Source of the DNA: Qipengyuania algicida
GTDB taxonomy: Bacteria > Pseudomonadota > Alphaproteobacteria > Sphingomonadales > Sphingomonadaceae
Length of the DNA: 64,000 nt
Direction: 5' to 3'
Assembly (NCBI RefSeq): GCF_009828025.1
Contig: NZ_WTYA01000009.1
Location: forward strand, 1 to 64,000
Shown: positions 57,651 through 64,000 of the stretch, in pieces
Position numbering within the stretch: position 1 is the first letter of the stretch
How the letters are laid out: every line of letters starts with the position of its first letter
The notes under the pieces: generated by a model
Databases searched by the model: none
What the model saw: the letters and a program-made list of their open reading frames with translations, nothing else
Told to the model about the DNA's origin: nothing
Position numbers and translations under genes: made by a program

Positions 57651-58352
57651 TCAGTTCTGCGGCTGGCGCTTCACCGCCATGTTTTCCGGCGCGATCGAGA
57701 TGCGCATGGTCTGGCCTGAATCGCCGGGGAAGTTGGTGAACATCGCCTCGACCAGATTCGGCACCAGATATTGCAGGTGGTTCGAGGTCGAGAGCGCTTC
57801 CGCCTTGCCTTCGAACAGCCGCTGGTGATCGGATGCGCGGTCGATCTTCAGGTCGATGTGGCTGGTATAGACGGTGTAGCTGTCGATGTCCGGCCCGTCG
57901 AAGAACGGATCGTACATACCGAAAGCCCAGCGCCCGCCGTAATAGCCGCCAAAGCGCGGTCCGTAATACGGGCCATAGCCATACCACGGGCGATAGAACG
58001 GGTCGGCAAAACCGGGGGTTGAGTGGATACGCTCCCGACCCGGTCCGACTCCGTAACCGAACATAACCACCAGATTGGCGTCATTGGCCGACGCCACCGG
58101 CGTATAGCCCAGCCGTTGCATCTGCTGCGCGACATAGCCCGCATATTGCGCGAATTCGAGACCGCCCGCATCGGCCGGGTTCTCCGGTACGATCGCAAAC
58201 GTCTGCCCCTGGGGTGCGGGCAGCTGCGTGTGGAAGCGGGTAACGTCAGAATTGAAATTGGTCGCACAGGCGGCGAGCCCTGCGAGCAACAAGGGAACGG
58301 AAGCGAGTTTGAGACTGCGCCCCCAACCTTTGGCTTTGGTACGGTCGGTCAT
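57651..58352 (-). CDS. DUF4136 lipoprotein
   Basis: 233 residues. Lipobox LAAC after a signal peptide; the domain starts FNSDVTRFHTQLP. A Tyr/Gly-rich stretch (RPWYGYGPYYGPRFGGYYGG) lies in the middle, probably an exposed loop. DUF4136 members sit in the periplasm or on the inner face of the outer membrane and have no assigned role. AAAGGACAG precedes the ATG. Confidence 0.85.
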   Translation of the reverse strand: MTDRTKAKGWGRSLKLASVPLLLAGLAACATNFNSDVTRFHTQLPAPQGQTFAIVPENPADAGGLEFAQYAGYVAQQMQRLGYTPVASANDANLVVMFGYGVGPGRERIHSTPGFADPFYRPWYGYGPYYGPRFGGYYGGRWAFGMYDPFFDGPDIDSYTVYTSHIDLKIDRASDHQRLFEGKAEALSTSNHLQYLVPNLVEAMFTNFPGDSGQTMRISIAPENMAVKRQPQN

Positions 58353-58522
58353 CTTATCTGTCCTTTCGCGGGCCGGTGCGATCTGCACGGCCCCTTCCCC
58401 CAGGTCCGGACAGCTGACCAGCACGTGACTCTACCGTAAGAACAAACCCATGAACAAGGTTTGAATGGCACGCGTCAAACGGCAGGATTTCAGGAGGTTC
58501 CGGCCTGGGGGTCCGACAACAC

Positions 58523-59539
58523 CTAGCCGCGCACGAGGCCGAGCGCTTTGTAGGTGGCATCAAGAGTCGGCAGCGCGATCTCCCGAGCCTGCGCCGCACC
58601 GCGTGCAAGGATCGCATCGAGCGCCTCACGATCTTCGAGCAGCGCGGTGAAGCGATCCGAAATCGGGCGCAAAATTTCAACCAATACTTCGCCAAGCGCA
58701 GGCTTGAATGCACCGAAGCCCGATCCGCCATGTTCGGCCAGCACGGCATCGATGCTCATGTCCCTGAGCGCGGCATAGATCGTCACCAGATTGAGCGCCT
58801 CGGGTCGCTCGGCCAGCCCCGCCGCCTCGCTCGGCAGCGGTTCGGGGTCCGTCTTCGCCTTCTTGATCTTCTTCATCACCGTATCGGCATCGTCGACGAG
58901 GTTGATCCTGCTCATCTCCGATGGATCGGACTTGCTCATCTTTGCGCTGCCGTCGCGCAGGCTCATGATCCGTGCGGCCTGTGGTGGCACGATCGGGTCG
59001 GGCAGGGTGAACACCGGCGCATCGTCCGAAGCAAAGTCGTTGTTGAACTTCTGCGCGATGTCGCGGGCCAGCTCGAGATGCTGTTTCTGATCCTCGCCTA
59101 CCGGCACATGCGTCGCCTGATAGAGCAACACGTCGGCGGCCTGCAGCACCGGATAAGCGAACAGTGCGACAGACTGGCCCTCGCGATTTTTGCCCGCCTT
59201 GTCCTTCCACTGCGTCATGCGGTTCAGCCAGCCCATCCGCGCGGTGCCGTTCAGAAGCCATTGCAGTTCGGCATGCTGGGGCACTTGCGCCTGGTTGAAC
59301 AGGATCGAGCGTTGCGGGTCGATCCCGCAAGCGACCAGCGCAGCGGCCATCTCCAGCGTCCCTGCGCGCAGTTCGGCAGGGACGTGCGGTTGGCTGATGG
59401 CATGAAGATCGGCGAGGAAGAACAGGCATTGGCTGTCATCATCCATCTCGTCCTGCATCCGCACCCAGTTGCGGATCGCGCCGAGATAATTGCCGAGGTG
59501 GAGATTGCCGGTGGGCTGGATGCCGGAAACGACGCGCAT
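58523..59539 (-). CDS. trpS: Tryptophanyl-tRNA synthetase
   Basis: 338 residues, class I. HIGH-like TGNLHLGNYLGA (11-22) and KMSKS in SAKMSKSDPSE. Charges tRNA-Trp. AGGACAAG lies upstream of the ATG. It follows murJ on the same strand after 190 bases; nothing clear is in that gap. Confidence 0.98.
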   Translation of the reverse strand: MRVVSGIQPTGNLHLGNYLGAIRNWVRMQDEMDDDSQCLFFLADLHAISQPHVPAELRAGTLEMAAALVACGIDPQRSILFNQAQVPQHAELQWLLNGTARMGWLNRMTQWKDKAGKNREGQSVALFAYPVLQAADVLLYQATHVPVGEDQKQHLELARDIAQKFNNDFASDDAPVFTLPDPIVPPQAARIMSLRDGSAKMSKSDPSEMSRINLVDDADTVMKKIKKAKTDPEPLPSEAAGLAERPEALNLVTIYAALRDMSIDAVLAEHGGSGFGAFKPALGEVLVEILRPISDRFTALLEDREALDAILARGAAQAREIALPTLDATYKALGLVRG

Positions 59540-59729
59540 GATTCACTTGTCCTGAAATAGCTTGAAAACGAAAGACTCGGGGGCGCCCGGTCGATGCCGG
59601 ACGCAAATAATGGGTCAGGCTCGTCCCAGCCATCGCCAGGCCGCCCGCCCGCGAACCGCAAAGCGGCGCGGGGCAGCGTTGGCGAAGAACATCATCGGTT
59701 TCATCGCTGCGCGTTTTAGCACAGGCGCG

Positions 59730-61334
59730 TCATTCGGCAAGATCGACCGGCTTGGCCCGGCGCTTGCGGGTCAGCTGGGCGATCAGGTCCTTGTCGAGTG
59801 CGCCCAGCAGATAGGCCGCGCCGAAGAACACCGACGCGCCCACCAGGACCAGCGCGGCGAGCGAGACGATTCGCGACAATGCGCCGCCCAGCCAATATGG
59901 TTCGAGCGCAGGCGTCAGATACCAAAGCGCCAAGCCCATCAATGCGGTCGCGGCGATTTGCCGGGCAATCCGGCCGGCAAGCTTGGCGGTGAAATGGAAC
60001 CAGCCGCGTATTTGCAGGATGGTGTAAAGTGTCAGCACATTGAGCGTCGCCGTGGTCGCAGTCGCAGCGGCAAGGCCGACGATGCCATAGCGCGGCACGA
60101 CGTAGAAATTCAGACCGATGTTGATCGCCAGCGCGCCAGCCGCAACGAAGGTTGGCGTCTTGGTGTCCTCGCGGCTGAAAAAGGCGGGCTGGAATACCTT
60201 GATCAACACATAGGCGGGCAGCCCGGCAACCAGCGCTGTGACGATATGGCCCATGATCGCGGTGTCTGCAGCGGTCATCTTGCCCCCGCGGAAGATTCCG
60301 GCGGTGAAGGCCTGCGAACAGATCGCCAGAGCCACCGCGCAGGGCAGGCACAGCAGCATGGCGATTTCTATCGCGTTTGTCTGGAGGCGTTGCGCCTCTT
60401 TCGTGTCCCCGGTCTGGATATGTCGCGCCAGCATCGGCAGGATGGCCGTGCCCAGCGCAATGCCGAAGATCCCCAGCGGCATCTGGTTCAGACGATCGGC
60501 GTATTTGAGCAGCGCCAGCGAGCCCTGTGGCAGGGAGGTGGCGAAGAAAGTATCGACCAGCTGACTGATCTGGTAGATCCCGGCGCCGAAAGTGGCGGGC
60601 AGGATCAGCATCCCAAGCCGCTTCACTTCCGGCGTGAAGCGCGGCGCGCGGATCGCGAGACGAACGCCCGCCTTGCGCATCGCCCACCACATATAGGCAA
60701 GTTGCGCGACCCCCGCGAGGAACAGCGCCACCGCTTGCGCATAGGCGACCGTGGCATCGCCCCCGCCATCATTCTTGCGCAGGACATACCCCGTCACGAT
60801 ACCGCCGATGAGCACGATATTGAGCAGCACCGGCACAAAAGCCCCCGGCGCAAATCGGCTGCGCGCGTTGAGCACGCCCGACAGCATCGCCACGAGGCTG
60901 ACTAGGCCGAGATAGGGGAAGGTGATCCGGCTCAGCGTTACCGACAATTCGAACTTGCCCGGCACGGCCTGATAGTCGCGCGCCAGCAGCCAGACGATCC
61001 CCGGCATGGCGATCATGCACAGCGCGGAAAAGCCCAGCAGGACCCAGACGAACACGCTCAGCACATCGCTGGCGAAGCGGTCGGCGGCTTCCTCGCCGCC
61101 GTCCGTCTCCGCATTCAGCCGCCGCGTATACATCGGCACGAAGGCCACGCTGAACGCACCTTCCGCGAACAGGCGGCGAAACGTGTTGGGCAGGGTGAAG
61201 GCGAGCTGCCAGGCGTCGGCCGCCAGTCCGGCCCCGAGCACGCGGGCGAGCAGCATGTCGCGGACGAAGCCGAACACGCGGCTGACCGCGGTCAGCCCGC
61301 CAATGGTGCCGACGTTGCGGACCAGCGAACTCAT
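59730..61334 (-). CDS. murJ: Lipid II flippase MurJ
   Basis: 534 residues, about 14 membrane segments. Flips lipid II for peptidoglycan synthesis. N-terminal GGLTAVSRVFGFVRDMLLA carries the conserved RxxGxxRD; later GDTKEAQRLQTNAI. Starts 37 bases after the secB stop in a secB-murJ-trpS run. Confidence 0.95.
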   Translation of the reverse strand: MSSLVRNVGTIGGLTAVSRVFGFVRDMLLARVLGAGLAADAWQLAFTLPNTFRRLFAEGAFSVAFVPMYTRRLNAETDGGEEAADRFASDVLSVFVWVLLGFSALCMIAMPGIVWLLARDYQAVPGKFELSVTLSRITFPYLGLVSLVAMLSGVLNARSRFAPGAFVPVLLNIVLIGGIVTGYVLRKNDGGGDATVAYAQAVALFLAGVAQLAYMWWAMRKAGVRLAIRAPRFTPEVKRLGMLILPATFGAGIYQISQLVDTFFATSLPQGSLALLKYADRLNQMPLGIFGIALGTAILPMLARHIQTGDTKEAQRLQTNAIEIAMLLCLPCAVALAICSQAFTAGIFRGGKMTAADTAIMGHIVTALVAGLPAYVLIKVFQPAFFSREDTKTPTFVAAGALAINIGLNFYVVPRYGIVGLAAATATTATLNVLTLYTILQIRGWFHFTAKLAGRIARQIAATALMGLALWYLTPALEPYWLGGALSRIVSLAALVLVGASVFFGAAYLLGALDKDLIAQLTRKRRAKPVDLAE

Positions 61335-61371
61335 GCGGTCACGCCCTGCGCACCCGCCCTATGCGCGTCGC

Positions 61372-61902
61372 TCAGGCCTCTCCGCCCGGCGCGGTGCCTG
61401 CTGCAGCCTGCTCCTGCGCGCGCGCGGCAAGTTGCTGCTGGTACAGGCTGCCGAAATCGATCGGGTCCATCATCAGCGGCGCGAAACCGGCATCGCGGGT
61501 GGCGTCGGACACGACGCGGCGGGCAAAGGGGAACAGCTGCCGGGGCGCTTCGGCGTAAAGGAAGGCATGGACGTGCTCGTCGGGCAGATTGCGCACGCCG
61601 ACGAGGCCGCAATAGGACAGCTCGATCAGGTAGAGATTGCCCTGTTCCATCTTCGCCGTGGCGGTGATCTTCAGCTCGACCTCGTGGATCTCGTCATTGA
61701 TCTGCTGCGCCGCGATGTTGAACTGGATGTCGACATTGGGCTGGTCGGTCCACTGGAAGCAAGTCGGCGCATTGGGATTTTCTACCGACAGATCCTTCAC
61801 ATATTGTGCGATCACGCTGGCGACCGGCTGATTGTCGGCACCATTCGCGCCGGGTGCGGGATCGAGATTGAGATCGGTGAGAATGTCGCCTTGTTCGGCC
61901 AT
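61372..61902 (-). CDS. secB: Protein-export chaperone SecB
   Basis: 176 residues. Tetrameric chaperone that delivers unfolded secretory proteins to SecA. SecB marks: VASVIAQYVKDLSVENP, YLIELSYCGLVGVRN, LFPFARRVVSDATRDAGFAPLMMDPIDF (given in parts: LFPFARR and GFAPLMMDPIDF). ATG at 61902; the ribosome site is poor, but earlier in-frame starts give a non-SecB tail. Divergent from the Tim44-like gene. Confidence 0.95.
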   Translation of the reverse strand: MAEQGDILTDLNLDPAPGANGADNQPVASVIAQYVKDLSVENPNAPTCFQWTDQPNVDIQFNIAAQQINDEIHEVELKITATAKMEQGNLYLIELSYCGLVGVRNLPDEHVHAFLYAEAPRQLFPFARRVVSDATRDAGFAPLMMDPIDFGSLYQQQLAARAQEQAAAGTAPGGEA

Positions 61903-62062
61903 GGGGTGTGAACTTTCGTAAACTGCGTTGCCTTGGAAGAGCGTCAGGCCCGCATGGCCCGCCCTCGCGGTGCGCGCGTAGCAGGCAAGCAACATCTGGG
62001 CAATGGGTTGGCGCAATGCGACCAGCGGTGTCCGGTTCGCCCGCAAGCGAGCGGTAATGCTG

Positions 62063-62090
62063 TTGTTCAATTGAATTTGCACCCTATCTA
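62063..62090 (+). promoter_or_regulatory. Possible promoter of the Tim44-like gene
   Basis: TTGTTC (62063-62068), 16-base spacer, TATCTA (62085-62090), 65 bases upstream of the GTG start. The rest of the 252-base secB divergent gap shows nothing else. Confidence 0.35.
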
Positions 62091-62154
62091 GTGCACAAGG
62101 AACGCTTAGTCGTGCGGCGCGTCTGTATCAGCGTCGAAGGAGAAGATTTCAAAG

Positions 62155-62811
62155 GTGATTGTCGAAATCGTCATTCTCGCCATGGTGGCTGTTTTTCTCG
62201 GCCTCAGGCTCTATTCGGTGCTCGGACGCAGGGCGGAGCATGAAGAGGAGCCGATCCCGCGCCATTTCGATCGCCCGGACGAACCGTTGCCGGATGCCGA
62301 GCCCACGACTCGCCGCTCGTCGTTGCCCGGCGCGGCGTTGTTGAAGCGCGACCTTCCTGCCGGTACCGAGGGTGGGGTGCGCGCCATTGCCGCCGCCGAT
62401 CCGCACTTCGACGTGCTGGCATTTATCGAAGGGGCCAAGGGTGCCTATCGCATGGTGCTCGAAGCCTTCTGGGTAGGCGACAAGCAGACCTTGCGCGAAA
62501 TGTGCGACGAGGACGTCTACGAGAGCTTCGCCGCCGCCATCGATGCGCGCGAGAAGGCGGGCGAGAAGCTCGATAATCGCCTGATCCGGATCGAGGACGT
62601 GACGATCAAATCGGCTGAACTCGACGGCCGTATGGCGCGCGTGAGCCTGCTTTTCGTTGCCGACATTGCCACCGTCACCCGTGACCGTGAGGACAAGGTG
62701 ATCGCCGGGTCGCTGGTCGATGCGATCGAAAGTCGCGACGTGTGGACCTTCATGCGACATGTGGATGCGTCCAGCCCCGACTGGAAGCTCGACGAGACCG
62801 ACGAGGGCTGA
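62155..62811 (+). CDS. Tim44-like domain protein
   Basis: 218 residues. A single N-terminal membrane segment (about 2-18) anchors an Arg/Glu-rich stem and a Tim44/Tim44-like domain (FIEGAKGAYRMVLEAFWVGD to WTFMRHVD). The mitochondrial relative tethers the import motor; bacterial forms are found beside secB in alphaproteobacteria and may aid membrane or export functions. GTG start with AAGGAGA upstream. Confidence 0.9.
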   Translation: MIVEIVILAMVAVFLGLRLYSVLGRRAEHEEEPIPRHFDRPDEPLPDAEPTTRRSSLPGAALLKRDLPAGTEGGVRAIAAADPHFDVLAFIEGAKGAYRMVLEAFWVGDKQTLREMCDEDVYESFAAAIDAREKAGEKLDNRLIRIEDVTIKSAELDGRMARVSLLFVADIATVTRDREDKVIAGSLVDAIESRDVWTFMRHVDASSPDWKLDETDEG

Positions 62812-62836
62812 TTTACAACCGGCGGGGGCAAAGGCC

Positions 62837-64000
62837 GTGCAACTGGGTTTTGGACGGCTGGTTTCTGCGCTGACGGCGGTTGCGCTGCTGGCGGGATGTG
62901 CTCAAGGGGTTCCGGCTGGGCATGGTCCCGGCACTGAACCCGCGCCGCCGCCCGCCCGACCGCAAATAGTCCAGGGACCATCGGTCGCCTCGCTGGCGAT
63001 AACCCCTGCGAAAGCGCGTGCCGTGCTCGCATCCTTTGTCGAATCATGTCCAGCAATGCTGGCGCAGACCGACGCCAGCCACCTCACCACCGCGGACGAC
63101 TGGCGCCCCGTATGCAGCGCCGCAGCGACCTGGCCAGCCAATGATGCCAGCCGTTTCTTTACGACCTATTTCGATACGGTGAAGATGGGTGACGGCACCA
63201 GCTTCGTCACCGGCTATTTCGAGCCCGAGATCCATGCCAGCCTGACCGAGGCACCCGGTTACCAGACCCCGATCTACAAACTCCCGCCCGATCTGGTGCG
63301 GGCCTGGCCTGCCGATACTCCGCCAGAGCAGCAAACCGGCAAACCGCCGCTCGGGCGCTATGACGCAAGCGGGAATTTCGTGCCTTATTACACCCGCGCC
63401 CAGATCGATGACGGAGCGCTGGCGGGCAAGGGGCTGGAGATTGCCTGGGCCGCCGATCCTGCGGAATTCTTCTTCCTTCAGGTGCAGGGGTCGGGCCTGT
63501 TGCGCCTGCCCGATCAATCGCTGATGCGGATCGGCTATGCCGGTCAGAACGGCCATGGCTATGTCGCCATCGGGCGGGTCATGCGCCAACAGGGGCTGTT
63601 GGGCGATGGGCCGGGCCAGTACCCGCCGACGATGCAGGGTATCCTCGCCTATATTCATGAGCATCCCGCTGAAGGCGAGGCGCTGATGCGCCAGAACCCC
63701 AGCTATATCTTCTTCCGCGTGCTCAACACGGATGGCCCGCTCGGCGCGATGGGCGTCCCGGTGCGTGGGCGCGCGTCGGTTGCTGCCGATCCTGCCTACA
63801 CGCCGCTGGGTGCTCCGGTATGGCTCGATGTCGATCGCAGCGAAGCGGACGGACTATGGGTGGCGCAAGACACCGGCGGTGCCATCAAGGGCGCCAATCG
63901 CTTCGATACATTCTGGGGCAATGGCGAACAGGCGCGCGAGATCGCAGGCGGAATGAGCGCACGTGGAACGGCGCTGGTGCTGCTGCCCAAGGGCGTGGTC
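62837..64000 (+). CDS. mltA: Membrane-bound lytic transglycosylase A, partial
   Basis: 388 codons are present and the gene runs off the right edge with the frame open. Lipoprotein signal with lipobox LLAGC (Cys at 21) begins at a GTG 25 bases after the Tim44-like stop. The MltA domain follows (SFVTGYFEPEI, FFFLQVQGSGLL) and the 3D domain with its catalytic Asp in WVAQDTGGAIKG. It cleaves peptidoglycan glycan strands to anhydromuropeptides. Probably co-transcribed with the Tim44-like gene. Confidence 0.92.
   Translation, partial: MQLGFGRLVSALTAVALLAGCAQGVPAGHGPGTEPAPPPARPQIVQGPSVASLAITPAKARAVLASFVESCPAMLAQTDASHLTTADDWRPVCSAAATWPANDASRFFTTYFDTVKMGDGTSFVTGYFEPEIHASLTEAPGYQTPIYKLPPDLVRAWPADTPPEQQTGKPPLGRYDASGNFVPYYTRAQIDDGALAGKGLEIAWAADPAEFFFLQVQGSGLLRLPDQSLMRIGYAGQNGHGYVAIGRVMRQQGLLGDGPGQYPPTMQGILAYIHEHPAEGEALMRQNPSYIFFRVLNTDGPLGAMGVPVRGRASVAADPAYTPLGAPVWLDVDRSEADGLWVAQDTGGAIKGANRFDTFWGNGEQAREIAGGMSARGTALVLLPKGVV

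Noticed and set aside
59615-59704. 29-residue minus-strand frame between murJ and trpS (starts MKPMMFFANAAP)
   Set aside because: No ribosome binding site, strongly Arg/Ala-biased like random GC-rich sequence, no known family.
62095-62122. GGAAC-N16-CGTC upstream of the Tim44-like gene as an EcfG promoter
   Set aside because: The -10 part does not match CGTT, and a sigma-70-like promoter lies close by.

Overview
The window is GC-rich, densely coded DNA from an alphaproteobacterium, most probably order Sphingomonadales and close to Erythrobacteraceae. This rests on the gene content (a Xanthomonas/Caulobacter-type TonB receptor next to a flavin-dependent halogenase, CcrM-type GANTC sites at dnaA, a CIRCE element at groESL, Tim44-like and MltA genes next to secB-murJ-trpS) and on the order dnaA-rpsT-mutM-ubiE-ubiB-coaBC-dut. 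It looks chromosomal. I found no tRNA, rRNA, insertion sequence, prophage or CRISPR array.

Region 1 (about 0.2-18.5 kb) is a two-armed carbohydrate-utilisation locus. Leftward: TonB receptor, flavin-dependent halogenase, alpha-amylase, GH13 alpha-glucosidase and GH97 glucosidase. Rightward: LacI regulator, SLC45-like MFS symporter, ROK fructokinase, sugar-porter MFS, GH32 beta-fructosidase and a second GH13 enzyme. The enzymes point to maltooligosaccharides plus sucrose or fructans. Six of the gene junctions are 4-base stop/start overlaps. A strong terminator separates the receptor from the halogenase. Two related 10-base sites (10449 and 11624) are candidate LacI operators, one for each arm.

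Region 2 (18.6-32.5 kb) holds a PEP-carboxylase homologue that has lost several catalytic residues, a Baeyer-Villiger-type monooxygenase, a CinA-like protein, a secreted S10 peptidase, rplK-rplA (without nusG or rplJL beside them), a MscS channel, and polA overlapping a HWE-type sensor kinase.

Region 3 (32.5-48 kb) holds a small alanine-rich lipoprotein, a class A beta-lactamase-like protein with an unusual omega loop, a kinase/acyl-CoA dehydrogenase pair resembling ACAD10/11, kup, groES-groEL with CIRCE, a MATE exporter, a PagL-like deacylase, dapB-K+ channel-nth, a sirtuin, and DUF983-ThiF/MoeB-DedA.

Region 4 (48-64 kb) is housekeeping. dnaA lies downstream of rpsT, with a 5' region rich in GANTC sites. 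Next come mutM, ubiE-ubiB, two small-family membrane genes, a coaBC with a linker of about 190 residues, dut, a DUF4136 lipoprotein, trpS, murJ, secB, a Tim44-like gene and a truncated mltA that runs off the right edge. A further gene of unknown function runs off the left edge.
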